Source: Demequina lutea | GTDB lineage: Bacteria; Actinomycetota; Actinomycetes; Actinomycetales; Demequinaceae | DNA length: 64,000 nucleotides | Assembly: GCF_013409005.1 (NCBI RefSeq) | Contig: NZ_JACBZO010000001.1 | Coordinates: forward strand, 1,302,001-1,366,000 | Direction of reading: 5' to 3' | Notes under the pieces: model-generated | Told to the model about the DNA's origin: nothing | Databases searched by the model: none | Seen by the model: the letters and a program-made list of their open reading frames with translations, nothing else | Position numbers and translations under genes: made by a program | Shown here: in pieces, positions 1 through 10,468 of the stretch | Layout: the number at the start of each line of letters is the position of its first letter | How positions within the stretch are numbered: the stretch's first letter is position 1

Positions 1-2
1 TG

Positions 3-938
3 ATGCCCGATGCTGCGTCGTCAGGGCTGCTGGCCACGGCAAAGCAGGCGGGGATCGACGTCTCAGGCATTGACGCGAACCTGGAGGGCCCCGGTTTGGT
101 CGATGGCGTCGCGTACGGCGTCCCCATGGGTTCGAATGCACTCGGCCTGTATTACAACAAGGACGTCCTCACGGCCGCAGGCGTAGACGTGTCCACGATC
201 ACCAACTGGGACACGCTCAATGCGGCCATCGGCAAGGTCGTCGACAGCGGAGCCAAGGGGATCACCTTCTCGGGAATCGCGGGCGAGGAGGGTGTCTTTC
301 AGTTTGAGCCGTGGTTCTGGGGTTCGGGCGCAAAGCTGAGCGACATCAAGTCGGCCGACGCCGTGAGTGCGGGTCAGCTTCTGTCGGACTGGGTGGGCAA
401 GGGATGGGCCCCCAAGTCGGCGGCCACAGACAACCAGTCCGCGTCGTGGGACCTGTTTCTCACCGGCGCGTACGGATTTGGCGAAAACGGTTCTTGGTTT
501 GCCTCCGCTGCGGCCGCGAATAAGGGCTTCTCGATCGGCATGATTCCGATTCCAGCGAAGGACTCGGCCGTGGCCCCCGTCCCGACGGGCGGCGAGTTTG
601 CGGTCGCACCGTTGCAGTCGAGCAACGCATCCGATCACTACGCCAACGCGTCGGCAGTGATCTCGTGCCTCACGAGCGGTGCCAACGCCAACGTCACGAG
701 CGAGACCCTCGGATACCTGTCCGCTAAGGCCGACGTCCGTGCAGCGCAGGTTGCGGCGAACCCGATGTGGACACCCTGGGTGAGCATCGTCGAGGGAGCC
801 CAAGGTCGCACCACGGATCTCGGTGCAGGCTATGTCGGTGTCTCCGCGCAGTTGTCCCAGGCGCTCCAGGGCGCGCTCAATGCCGCAGGCAACGCCGATC
901 AGGTGAAGTCCTCGTTCGAGAACGCCTCCGGGTTGTAG
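3..938 (+). CDS. Sugar ABC transporter substrate-binding protein, C-terminal part
   Basis: The frame is open to the left window edge, so this is the last 311 codons of a longer gene; the ATG at 3 is probably internal and the signal peptide is not visible. The remaining sequence has the character of an extracellular solute-binding protein family 1: a VPMGSNALGLYYNKD segment near residues 40-55, a Gly/Trp-rich ligand-pocket region (FEPWFWGSG) near 102-110, and a long helical C-terminus. It would capture an oligosaccharide outside the cell and deliver it to the two permeases that follow. The GH31 glycosidase at the end of the cluster suggests an alpha-linked gluco- or xylo-oligosaccharide. Family is confident from context; the substrate is inference. 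Confidence 0.85.
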   Translation: MPDAASSGLLATAKQAGIDVSGIDANLEGPGLVDGVAYGVPMGSNALGLYYNKDVLTAAGVDVSTITNWDTLNAAIGKVVDSGAKGITFSGIAGEEGVFQFEPWFWGSGAKLSDIKSADAVSAGQLLSDWVGKGWAPKSAATDNQSASWDLFLTGAYGFGENGSWFASAAAANKGFSIGMIPIPAKDSAVAPVPTGGEFAVAPLQSSNASDHYANASAVISCLTSGANANVTSETLGYLSAKADVRAAQVAANPMWTPWVSIVEGAQGRTTDLGAGYVGVSAQLSQALQGALNAAGNADQVKSSFENASGL

Positions 939-1029
939 TGCCCATGCGGGTGGAGTGCGGGCAATCCCCGCCACTCCACCCGCATGGTTCCCGGCCCTAC
1001 AACGCAGTCAATGCAAGGTGCGAATCGAC

Positions 1030-1995
1030 ATGACACTTCTCTCGCAGGATCCGCCTGCCGGGCTCCGACAGCCACGCCGGTTGGACGCGGAGCGCGTGCT
1101 GAGCCGCAAGAAGCGAAACCGTGCCGCGATGCTGGCCTCCCTCGGCTTCATCGCGCCGCTCGCGATCTACCTGTTCGTCTTTTACCTCTTTCCGCTTGTC
1201 CAGAACGTGGTGATGAGCCTCGAGCGCTATGACAGGGGCACCTTCGTCCACGGCGGTGCGCCGTTCGTGGGACTCGGCATCTACCGCGAGGTGATTGGCA
1301 GCTCAAGGTTCTGGCCCGTCGTCGGCCACACGGCGGTGTTCACTCTTGCCTCGATCACGGTCCAGTACGCCGTGGGATTGGCGCTCGCCGTCTTCTTCAA
1401 GTCAAACTTCCGCCTGTCGGCGACGCTCAGGGCATTGTTCCTGATGCCGTGGCTCCTGCCCGTTATCGTGTCCGGCACAACGTGGCAGTGGATGATGAAT
1501 CCTGACAACGGCGTCCTCAATAACGTTCTCGGGTTCTTTGGTGTCGACCCCGTGTGGTGGTTGAGCGCCGACAACGCGTTGTGGTCGGTACTCATCGCCA
1601 ACATCTGGCTGGGAATCCCGTTCAATCTGGTGATTCTCTACTCGGGTCTCCAGAGCATTCCCGAGTCGCTCTACGAGGCCGCCGCGCTCGATGGCGCCGG
1701 TGCCTGGCGCCGATTCCGTAGCATCACATTGCCGTCCCTGCGCCCGGTGACTCTCATCACCCTGCTGCTCGGCCTGGTGTACACGCTCAAGGTGGTCGAC
1801 ATCATCTGGATTATGACCATGGGCACCGGAACGTCCCAAACGCTCGCGACGTGGTCCTACGGAATGGCCTTCGGTAAGGGCACGTCCGCGGTGGTGCGTT
1901 ACTCCGAGGCATCGGCGGTGGGCAGCATCCTGCTCGTAGTCGCTCTCGCATTCGGGTTGCTCTACGTCTTCACTCAACGCAAGGAGAGTGATTAG
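1030..1995 (+). CDS. Sugar ABC transporter permease (MalF type)
   Basis: A 321-residue inner-membrane permease with about six hydrophobic segments and the coupling motif EAAALDGAGAWRRFRSITLP beginning at residue 216, which contacts the ATPase in binding-protein-dependent importers. The frame is open further upstream to 955, but ATG 1030 is chosen because AAGGTG lies nine bases before it and the upstream residues look non-coding. No ATPase gene is present here, so the transporter probably uses a shared MsmK/UgpC-type ATPase encoded elsewhere, which is common for actinobacterial sugar importers. It is one base short of touching the next gene, so the two are likely translated together. Confidence 0.92.
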   Translation: MTLLSQDPPAGLRQPRRLDAERVLSRKKRNRAAMLASLGFIAPLAIYLFVFYLFPLVQNVVMSLERYDRGTFVHGGAPFVGLGIYREVIGSSRFWPVVGHTAVFTLASITVQYAVGLALAVFFKSNFRLSATLRALFLMPWLLPVIVSGTTWQWMMNPDNGVLNNVLGFFGVDPVWWLSADNALWSVLIANIWLGIPFNLVILYSGLQSIPESLYEAAALDGAGAWRRFRSITLPSLRPVTLITLLLGLVYTLKVVDIIWIMTMGTGTSQTLATWSYGMAFGKGTSAVVRYSEASAVGSILLVVALAFGLLYVFTQRKESD

Positions 1996-1996
1996 C

Positions 1997-2806
1997 ATGC
2001 ACCGCTCATGGTGGAAGACCGCCATCGGAGTCGTCCTGACGGCGATCATGCTGTTTCCCATTTACTGGATGATCAACGTCTCGTTCACGCGCCGCGAGTC
2101 GATCCGCAAGGGGCAACTCTTACCGTTCGACTTCACGACGGCGCACTACCAGGCCGTGTTCCATGACCAGTTCCCGTACCTGGCCACCAGTCTTATCGTC
2201 GGCCTGGGTACGGTCCTGTTGACGCTGATCATCGCTGCTCCAGCGGGATTCGCCCTTGCCAAGCTCTCGGTACCGGGCGGTCGCTTCCTAGGATTCGTCC
2301 TGATCGTGGCGCAGATGATTCCAGCCGTTGTCATGGCCCTCGGCTTCTACGCGATCTACAACAGGATTGGGCTCCTCAACTCGATTCCAGGACTGATCAT
2401 CGCGGACTCGACCATTGCCGTGCCGTTTGCGGTCATGCTCTTCACCGCGTTCATGCGCGGTATCCCCAGGGAAATGATGGAGGCCGCGAAGCTTGACAGG
2501 GCGTCGTCTTGGCGCACGTTCGTGTCCGTGGTGCTTCCCATGTCGCGCAACGTCTCGATCACCGTCTCGCTCTTCGCGTTCCTGTGGGCGTGGTCTGACT
2601 TTCTCTTCGCATCGACGCTCGATCGCGAGGGAGGCAACCTTCGGCCCATCACGATGGGCATCTACGACTATATCGGCGCCCAGAACCAGGAGTGGGGGCC
2701 GATGATGGCGACCGCTGTCGTCGCGTCGATTCCCACGGTGTTGCTCCTGATCCTCGCCCAGAAGTACGTCGCAGCCGGCGTCACGGCGGGGGCCGTTAAG
2801 GACTAG
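1997..2806 (+). CDS. Sugar ABC transporter permease (MalG type)
   Basis: A 269-residue membrane protein forming the second half of the importer channel. The EAA-loop motif is EAAKLDRASSWRTFVSVVLP from residue 162. ATG 1997 follows the upstream stop by one base, and AAGGAG at 1981-1986 lies ten bases ahead of it; the alternative GTG at 1988 would leave only one base after that site, so it is not preferred. It should pair with the MalF-type protein encoded just before it. The spacing to the GH31 gene is only 38 bases, consistent with one sugar-uptake operon. Confidence 0.92.
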   Translation: MHRSWWKTAIGVVLTAIMLFPIYWMINVSFTRRESIRKGQLLPFDFTTAHYQAVFHDQFPYLATSLIVGLGTVLLTLIIAAPAGFALAKLSVPGGRFLGFVLIVAQMIPAVVMALGFYAIYNRIGLLNSIPGLIIADSTIAVPFAVMLFTAFMRGIPREMMEAAKLDRASSWRTFVSVVLPMSRNVSITVSLFAFLWAWSDFLFASTLDREGGNLRPITMGIYDYIGAQNQEWGPMMATAVVASIPTVLLLILAQKYVAAGVTAGAVKD

Positions 2807-2844
2807 CCGCTTCGACCAATCCAACTCTCCAGCAGGAAGGCATC

Positions 2845-4914
2845 ATGAACACCCCCAGCACTTTTGAAACGCGTACCGATGGCATCGTCTGGCGTGGCGA
2901 CGGCGAAGTGCTGTACGTCCAAGCATGGGGGCGTGACAGTCTGCGCGTGCGGAGTACTCGGGCGGGAGAGATCCTCGACACCGATTACGCGCTACTCCCG
3001 CCCGAGCTCACGTCGCCGGTGGTGACCGTGGCGGGCGACGTGGCCACCGTGGAAAACGGCGGCATCGTGGCAACGCTCAGCGCGCGCGCGTTCTTCGATG
3101 TGCAGTCCGGATACACGGTGCATCAGTGTTCCGTGGAGTTCACGGATCCCACCGGGCGAGTTCTGCTCACGGAGCACGACCCCGGCGGGTCGCTCAAGAT
3201 CGAGGCGCGCCACCTGCGAGGGATCCCCGGTGGGGCGCACCGAATCGTGGCCACTTTCGCGGCGAATGACGGCGAGCGGCTGTACGGCATGGGCCAGTAC
3301 CAGCAAGAGGTGCTCGACCTCAAGGGGAGCACTCTCGAGCTCGCACATAGGAACTCACAGGCCAGCGTGCCATTCGTGATGTCGAGCCACGGCTACGGAA
3401 TGCTTTGGCACAACCCGGCCATCGGCCGTGCGACTTTTGCGGCAAACCGCACCGAGTGGGTCGCCGAGTCTGCGCTGCAACTCGACTACTGGATCACGGC
3501 GGGGCCCAACCCGGCTGCGATCGCGTCCTCGTACGCCGAGGCAACGGGCCACGCCCCGATGATGCCCGAGTACGGGCTGGGGTATTGGCAGTGCAAATTG
3601 CGTTACTGGAACCAGGAGCAACTCCTTGAGGTGGCGCGCGAACACAAGCGCCGCGGCCTGCCGATGGACGTCATCGTCGCCGATTTCTTCCATTGGCCCA
3701 AGATGGGCGACTTCCGCTTTGACGAGGAGTTCTGGCCGGACCCGGCCGCCATGGTTGCCGAACTCAACTCTCTCGGAATTGAACTCATGGTGTCTGTCTG
3801 GCCCCAGATCGCGGTGGAGTCGGAGAACTTCGACGAGCTTGCCCGAACAAATGGCCTGGTCAGGGCCGAGCGCGGGCCCAATGTGCACATGTCGTTCGAG
3901 GGTCCAAGCGCCTTCCTGGATGTGACCAATCCGGCGACTCGCGAACTCGTGTGGGACATCTGCCGTCGCAACTATCACGACCTCGGAATCAAGGTCTTCT
4001 GGCTTGATGAGGCGGAGCCCGAATACGCCGTGTACGACTTTGATAACTACCGTCTCCACGCCGGTCCCGCGGCCCAGGTGGCAAATCTCTACCCGCAGGC
4101 CTTCTCCCGGGCGTTCTACGAGGGTCAACGCGCTGCAGGCCAGGACGACATCGTGAACCTCGTGCGTTGCGCGTGGGCGGGGAGTCAGCGCTACGGCGCG
4201 CTTGCGTGGTCGGGGGATATCCACTCGACGTGGACGGACATGCGTCGTCAGATCACGGCAGCCATCCACATGGGCGTGGCGGGCATCCCGTGGTTCACCA
4301 CGGACATCGGTGGCTTCCACAACGGGGATATCCACGATCCCGAGTTCCATGAACTGCTCATCAGGTGGTTCCAGTTCGCCACCTTCTGCCCCGTGATGCG
4401 CATGCACGGAGACCGCAAGCCGGTCGAAAGTGTGACGGCAGCTGACGGATCGCGGCGGCTCGAAAGTGGCGCACCGAACGAGCTGTGGAGTTTCGGCGAC
4501 GCCGTCTACTTGATCCTCGAGTCCTATGTTCACCTTCGCGAGGAGCTGCGTCCGTATACGCGCGACGTCATGTTGGCGGCCCACACGGATGGGCAGCCCG
4601 TGTTGCGCGGACTGTTCCATGATTTCCCTGAAGATGACCGTTGCTGGCAGATTGCCGACGAGTTCATGTTCGGCCCCGACCTGCTCGTCGCGCCGGTGGT
4701 GAAGGCGGGGGCCCGTGCAAGGGTCGTGTACCTGCCCGAGGGCGCCCAGTGGACAAACTTGCATGATGGTTCCGTGCTCGACGGAGGTCAAGACGTGACG
4801 GTCCAGGCGCCACTTGATGTGATCCCGGTGTTCGCGCGGGACGATTCACGCGCGGAACTGAGGGGCCGCGTTGGCGTGGTACTTGAACACGAGGCCGCAA
4901 CCCCGAAAGAGTAA
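2845..4914 (+). CDS. Glycoside hydrolase family 31 (alpha-xylosidase/alpha-glucosidase)
   Basis: A 689-residue cytoplasmic GH31 enzyme; no signal peptide is present. It has an N-terminal galactose-mutarotase-like beta domain (about residues 1-210), then the catalytic barrel. The expected nucleophile is Asp388 in FWLDEAEPEY and the general acid/base is Asp458 in WSGDIHSTW, the canonical GH31 pair. AGGAAGG at 2834-2840 precedes ATG 2845. Being last in the ABC importer cluster suggests that it hydrolyses the imported oligosaccharide from its non-reducing end. GH31 covers alpha-glucosidase, alpha-xylosidase and related specificities; the sequence alone does not separate them, although the FWLDEAEPEY form is, to my recollection, seen in the XylS/YicI-like branch. 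Confidence 0.9.
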   Translation: MNTPSTFETRTDGIVWRGDGEVLYVQAWGRDSLRVRSTRAGEILDTDYALLPPELTSPVVTVAGDVATVENGGIVATLSARAFFDVQSGYTVHQCSVEFTDPTGRVLLTEHDPGGSLKIEARHLRGIPGGAHRIVATFAANDGERLYGMGQYQQEVLDLKGSTLELAHRNSQASVPFVMSSHGYGMLWHNPAIGRATFAANRTEWVAESALQLDYWITAGPNPAAIASSYAEATGHAPMMPEYGLGYWQCKLRYWNQEQLLEVAREHKRRGLPMDVIVADFFHWPKMGDFRFDEEFWPDPAAMVAELNSLGIELMVSVWPQIAVESENFDELARTNGLVRAERGPNVHMSFEGPSAFLDVTNPATRELVWDICRRNYHDLGIKVFWLDEAEPEYAVYDFDNYRLHAGPAAQVANLYPQAFSRAFYEGQRAAGQDDIVNLVRCAWAGSQRYGALAWSGDIHSTWTDMRRQITAAIHMGVAGIPWFTTDIGGFHNGDIHDPEFHELLIRWFQFATFCPVMRMHGDRKPVESVTAADGSRRLESGAPNELWSFGDAVYLILESYVHLREELRPYTRDVMLAAHTDGQPVLRGLFHDFPEDDRCWQIADEFMFGPDLLVAPVVKAGARARVVYLPEGAQWTNLHDGSVLDGGQDVTVQAPLDVIPVFARDDSRAELRGRVGVVLEHEAATPKE

Positions 4915-5064
4915 GGCTCGTTCCAAACTGGTTGAGAAGGGGCCAGGGGGCGGAAGCCACACGACGACTGCGGCTTAACGGGCGCGCTCGGCTGACGAGC
5001 CCCTATTGGTGCGCCAAGTACCCCCTCCCCGCAAGACCCCACCGCGCGGATGGGGGGCAGAGGC

Positions 5065-5095
5065 TTGACGCGGGTTGCAACACGATATATCGTGT
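5065..5095 (+). promoter_or_regulatory. padR promoter with overlapping 16-bp palindromic operator
   Basis: TTGACG (5065-5070) is followed after 17 bases by a -10-like TATCGT (5088-5093). The perfect palindrome ACACGATATATCGTGT (5080-5095) covers the -10 element. It lies 30 bases before the PadR start codon. This arrangement is expected for autorepression; the assignment to PadR is inference from position. Confidence 0.7.
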
Positions 5096-5124
5096 GTGTA
5101 TCGCTTGATGGAAAGGAGAGCCTC

Positions 5125-5745
5125 ATGAGGCATTCATCACGACACCTTGGTCTCCGGTCAGGGGACGGCGGAGACGGCCCACAGTTTGCGTGGGGCCGCC
5201 ACGGCTCATTCGGCGACCACGAAGGAGGGTTCGGGCCGCGCGGCGGCCGGGGTCCTCGCGGTGGTCGCGGCGAAGGCGGACGCAGGGGCCCACGAGGTGG
5301 GCGCGCCCGCGGTGACGTCCGTGCGGCAATACTCGTGCTCCTCGCCGAGCAACCGCGCCACGGCTACGACCTGATTCGGGCCATCGAGGACCGAACAGGG
5401 GGGCTTTGGACCCCGAGCCCGGGTTCGATCTACCCGACCTTGCAGGCGCTTGAAGACGAGGGCTTGATCACGATCGACACCGTCGATGGTCGCCGCAACG
5501 CGTCCCTGACCGCGGAGGGGCGTGCATGGCTCGACGAACATGCGGAGCACCACCAGGACCTCTTTGAGACTGATGGTGCGGGCGACGCCGCCGGTTCGTT
5601 GCGCGCCGAGTTGATGGACTTGCGGCACGCCGCCATGCACGTGGCCCGCAGGCATGACCGGGGCGACCTCGCGGCCGCTGCCCTCGAGATCCTGGTGAAG
5701 GCGCGCAAGGACATGTATCGCCTTCTCGCGGACGACGAGGGCTAG
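5125..5745 (+). CDS. PadR family transcriptional regulator
   Basis: A 206-residue regulator. Residues about 20-58 form a Gly/Arg-rich, probably disordered arm with repeated RGGRG-type runs. A winged helix follows from about residue 62, with the PadR signature HGYDLIRAIE and GSIYPTLQALE (Gly100-Tyr103 in the wing/recognition region). The C-terminal helices would form the dimer interface. ATG 5125 is chosen over the longer open frame (from 5050) because GAAAGGAG at 5111-5118 lies six bases ahead. The gene stands alone: the upstream operon ends 210 bases earlier and the next gene is convergent. A palindrome over its own promoter suggests autoregulation; its other targets are not visible. Confidence 0.9.
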   Translation: MRHSSRHLGLRSGDGGDGPQFAWGRHGSFGDHEGGFGPRGGRGPRGGRGEGGRRGPRGGRARGDVRAAILVLLAEQPRHGYDLIRAIEDRTGGLWTPSPGSIYPTLQALEDEGLITIDTVDGRRNASLTAEGRAWLDEHAEHHQDLFETDGAGDAAGSLRAELMDLRHAAMHVARRHDRGDLAAAALEILVKARKDMYRLLADDEG

Positions 5746-5771
5746 GGGAGTCGGACCCTCGCTACAGCGCA

Positions 5772-6710
5772 CTACTCGAACAGGGCGCTTACCGATTCGC
5801 CGCTGTGAATTCGGCGCATTGCCTCCGCGAAGGCGGGGGCGACCGAGATCACCGTGAGCTTCTCGTGCGAGAACGATGCGGTGTGCGGCACCGTGTCGGT
5901 GGTGACAATCTCCGTGACCCTGGGGTCTTCGGCGAGGCGGTTGAGTGAATTATTCGCGAAGATGCCGTGCGTGCACGCGATCCTGATAGAGCGCGCGCCG
6001 CGCTCTGCAAGCAGGCCGACGATCGCACTCACCGTGCTTCCATTGGCGATCTCGTCGTCGAGAACGATGATGTCGCGATCCTCGACATCGCCGATGATCG
6101 ACGTGATCCTCACGCGGTCATCGGGGAAGCGTTCCTTAGCTGCGGCGGCCACAGGCAGATCCAGCAGCTTGGCGAACCGCGTCGCGTTCTTCGCGTTCCC
6201 CAGGTCGGGGGAGACCACCGTGGTGCGGGATAGGTCCAGCGAGGAGAAGTGGGCGGCGAGCTCGCGGAGCGCGTGCAATTGGTCCGTTGGCACCCTGAAG
6301 AACGCGTGCACCTGTGGCGCGTGAAGAGCCATGGTGAGTACGCGGTTTGCGCCTGCCGCCGTGAGCATGTCCGCCACGAGGCGCCCGCCAATAGAGATAC
6401 GGGGGGCGTCCTTCTTGTCCGAGCGGGCGTAGGCGAAGTGCGGCATGACCACGGTGATGCGCTTGGCGGAGGCGCCACGGGCCGCGTCGATCATCAAAAG
6501 CAATTCGACGAGGTTCTCCTGAGTGGGGGCCACGATCGGTTGCACCAGGTAGACGTCGCGTTCGCGGCAGTTGTCGAGAAGCTGCACCTGAAGACAGTCG
6601 TTCGCGAAGCGCTCGGTCAGGGACTCACGTAGAGGGATTCCGAGGTGATCGCACATCCGCTTGGCGAATTGCGTTCCGCCTTGGCCCGCAAACACCCGGA
6701 TGTCTTCCAC
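5772..6710 (-). CDS. Ribose-phosphate pyrophosphokinase-like protein (divergent PRPP synthetase)
   Basis: A 312-residue homologue of PRPP synthetase, which makes phosphoribosyl pyrophosphate from ribose 5-phosphate and ATP. Recognisable parts are APTQENLVELLLMIDAARGA (61-80), the ARSDKKD ATP-site stretch (95-101) and a PRPP-loop equivalent VLDDEIANGSTVS (216-228). Several usual motifs are altered: the FxDGE segment reads FANDC (35-39), the HAEQ region reads HAPQ, the KRRP flexible-loop motif is missing, and the TGGT of the PRPP loop is NGST. It may therefore be a specialised paralogue rather than the housekeeping Prs; a second prs elsewhere would be expected. Start is GTG 6710, seven bases after a TAGGAT element. 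Confidence 0.75.
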   Translation of the reverse strand: MEDIRVFAGQGGTQFAKRMCDHLGIPLRESLTERFANDCLQVQLLDNCRERDVYLVQPIVAPTQENLVELLLMIDAARGASAKRITVVMPHFAYARSDKKDAPRISIGGRLVADMLTAAGANRVLTMALHAPQVHAFFRVPTDQLHALRELAAHFSSLDLSRTTVVSPDLGNAKNATRFAKLLDLPVAAAAKERFPDDRVRITSIIGDVEDRDIIVLDDEIANGSTVSAIVGLLAERGARSIRIACTHGIFANNSLNRLAEDPRVTEIVTTDTVPHTASFSHEKLTVISVAPAFAEAMRRIHSGESVSALFE

Positions 6711-6717
6711 ACCTCGA

Positions 6718-6723
6718 ATCCTA
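6718..6723 (-). promoter_or_regulatory. -10 element, probably leaderless
   Basis: TAGGAT on the minus strand, seven bases before the GTG of the PRPP synthetase-like gene, with no Shine-Dalgarno sequence between. Confidence 0.5.
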
Positions 6724-6783
6724 TCGGCGCCACGGCATCGATATCACGACGGGGGTCTCGAAGCGGGTCTTGAACGAGGCTGA

Positions 6784-8636
<1,853 letters not shown>

Positions 8637-8642
8637 ACTCAG

Positions 8643-8648
8643 AGTCTA
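8643..8648 (-). promoter_or_regulatory. -10 element, probably leaderless
   Basis: TAGACT on the minus strand, six bases before the GTG start of the acyl-CoA ligase. Confidence 0.5.
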
Positions 8649-8739
8649 GGGACGATACAGCGGGATTCTGGGTCAGGGGTCCCTGTTCTCAGGTCGCGTT
8701 TGCCGTCCGGCAGTTCGGCGTGTGCGCGAAGTGAGCAGC

Positions 8740-9558
8740 CTAGAACTTCTTGCTTGCGCCCTTCGATGACTTCGCGGAGGCCTTTTTCTTGGCTGCGTCG
8801 GCCCGCTCCTTGGCGTGAGCCGCACCGGCGGCGGCTCCCACGATTCCAGCGCCGTTGAGCAGTTCTGCGGGCACGATGGGCGTGCGCAGCGTGAGTTTGG
8901 GCAGGAACATGTCGTGCGCCTTTGAGACGCCGCCGCCGACGATGATGAGGTCGGGCCACAAGAGCCTTTCAATCTCGGAGAAGTACTTCTGCAGGTGTTT
9001 GGCCCACTGATCCCAGTCGAGTCCGTGCCGCTCACGAGCTGACTCGGCCGAGTATTCCTCGGCGTCGAGGCCGTCGACGATGAGATGGCCCAACTCGGTG
9101 TTTGGCATCACCTCGCCGTCGACGATGAGAGCCGTGCCGATTCCGGTGCCCAGGGTCGCGAGAAAGACGACGCCGTCGCGACCGTGCGCGGCGCCGTAGA
9201 GGTACTCGCCAAAGCCCGCCGCATCGGCGTCGTTGATCGTGTGAACCTCGCGCCCGATGTAGTCCCTCATGACATCGTCGATGTTGACGCCCACCCACGA
9301 TGGGTCCATGTTGGGGGCGAAGCGGACCACGCTGTGCTGGATCACGCCGGGAAAGGTGATGCCGATCGGGGTCTTCTTGGTCGGCTCGAACTTGGCGACA
9401 ACCTGAGCAACGGCCTTGCCGACGGAATCGGGAGTCGCGGGCTGGGGAGTGAGCACCCGGTATCGGTCGGCGGCGAACTCGCCCGTCTTCAGGTTGACGG
9501 GAGCCGCCTTGATGCCGGTGCCGCCGATGTCGACGCCGAGCGCGATGTGATGGCTCAT
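8740..9558 (-). CDS. ppgK: Polyphosphate glucokinase
   Basis: A 272-residue ROK-family sugar kinase that phosphorylates glucose using inorganic polyphosphate (often also ATP). The N-terminal phosphate-binding segment GVDIGGTGIKAAPV is at about residues 8-21, and LGTGIGTALIVDGEVMPNTELGHL forms the sugar and catalytic region. The C-terminal tail (about the last 20 residues) is Lys/Ala/Ser-rich and looks disordered. A longer open frame runs upstream to 10329, but the family start is MSHHIALGVDIGG at ATG 9558. That ATG overlaps the TGA of map as ATGA, so the two genes are probably translationally coupled. Confidence 0.93.
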   Translation of the reverse strand: MSHHIALGVDIGGTGIKAAPVNLKTGEFAADRYRVLTPQPATPDSVGKAVAQVVAKFEPTKKTPIGITFPGVIQHSVVRFAPNMDPSWVGVNIDDVMRDYIGREVHTINDADAAGFGEYLYGAAHGRDGVVFLATLGTGIGTALIVDGEVMPNTELGHLIVDGLDAEEYSAESARERHGLDWDQWAKHLQKYFSEIERLLWPDLIIVGGGVSKAHDMFLPKLTLRTPIVPAELLNGAGIVGAAAGAAHAKERADAAKKKASAKSSKGASKKF

Positions 9559-10436
9559 GGCGCCGTCAGAATCTCGTAGCCGTCGGCCGTGATGAGCACC
9601 GTGTTCTCGAACTGGGCCACCCACGATCCGTCGTCCGTGGCGACAGTCCAATCGTCGTCCCACTCGTGGTTGCTTTGGGATCCTGCCACCAGCATCGGCT
9701 CTACCGTGAAAACCATGCCTACCTCGATAATGTCGGAGTGATAAGGGGCCGCGTCGTAATGGGGGATCACGAGCCCTGTGTGGAAAGCCGGACCCACGCC
9801 GTGTCCCGTGTAGTCGCGCACGGACTCGAAGCCGTGGCGCGCCGCATACTTCTCGATGACACGGCCGATGACGTTGACCTCGCGACCGGGGCGCGCGGCC
9901 TTGATCCCGCGCATCATGGCCTCGCGGGTCACGTCGACGAGTTGCCGTGCCTGCTCCGAGCCCTCGCCCGCGATGAATGAGCCGCAGTTGTCCCCGTGTA
10001 CGCCGTTCTTGAAGGCGGTGATGTCTACCTTGACGATGTCGCCCTCTTCGACGACGGTCGAATCGGGGATGCCGTGGCAAATGACCTCGTTGACCGAGGT
10101 GCACAGCGACTTGGGGTAGGGCCTCTTTCCCGCCGAAGAGGGATAGCCGAGTGTCGATGGGTACGCGCCGTTGTCGATCATGAACTCGTGCCCGATGCGG
10201 TCGAGCTCGTCCGTGGTTACGCCCGGCTGCACGTGCCTGCCCACCTCGGCAAGCGCTTGAGCCGCGATGCGGCCGCTCTCGCGGATGCGCTCCACGGTCT
10301 CCGCGTCGGGGACGTCGCCGCCCTTCCACCGTGCGGCGCTCTTCTTGCCGACATACTCTGGCGGAACGATGTGACGAGGGACCTCCCGCCGGGAAGAAAC
10401 GACGCCCTTGGCGATACTCGTGCGAACCGGTCCCAT
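9555..10436 (-). CDS. map: Methionine aminopeptidase, type I
   Basis: A 293-residue metalloprotease that removes the initiator methionine from nascent proteins. All expected metal ligands and catalytic residues are present: His121 in CHGIPD, Asp138 in VKVDITAF, Asp149 in VHGDNCGSF, His212 in GHGVGPAFHTG, Glu246 in FTVEPML and Glu277 in QFENTVLI. The extended N-terminus with a PPEYVGK stretch is typical of the longer actinobacterial form. ATG 10436 is preferred to ATG 10463 because a TAGACT element sits seven bases before it. It overlaps ppgK downstream by four bases. Confidence 0.94.
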   Translation of the reverse strand: MGPVRTSIAKGVVSSRREVPRHIVPPEYVGKKSAARWKGGDVPDAETVERIRESGRIAAQALAEVGRHVQPGVTTDELDRIGHEFMIDNGAYPSTLGYPSSAGKRPYPKSLCTSVNEVICHGIPDSTVVEEGDIVKVDITAFKNGVHGDNCGSFIAGEGSEQARQLVDVTREAMMRGIKAARPGREVNVIGRVIEKYAARHGFESVRDYTGHGVGPAFHTGLVIPHYDAAPYHSDIIEVGMVFTVEPMLVAGSQSNHEWDDDWTVATDDGSWVAQFENTVLITADGYEILTAP

Positions 10437-10443
10437 ACTGGGC

Positions 10444-10449
10444 AGTCTA
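10444..10449 (-). promoter_or_regulatory. -10 element, probably leaderless
   Basis: TAGACT on the minus strand, seven bases before ATG 10436 of map. It supports the shorter map start, since the alternative ATG 10463 lies upstream of it. Confidence 0.5.
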
Positions 10450-10468
10450 GACGTGGAGGTCATTGCGC

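Noticed and set aside
3355-4791. 478-codon open frame antisense to the GH31 gene
   Set aside because: GC-rich shadow frame: no recognisable domains, His/Arg/Val-rich composition, and it lies opposite a gene with clear catalytic motifs.
4915-5064. Terminator after the GH31 gene
   Set aside because: AAGCC...GGCTT around 4954-4976 gives only a five-base stem without a T-tract, too weak to call.
9559-10329. In-frame extension of ppgK upstream of ATG 9558
   Set aside because: The extension overlaps map in another frame and reads as Arg/Gly-rich shadow; the family starts MSHHIALGVDIGG.
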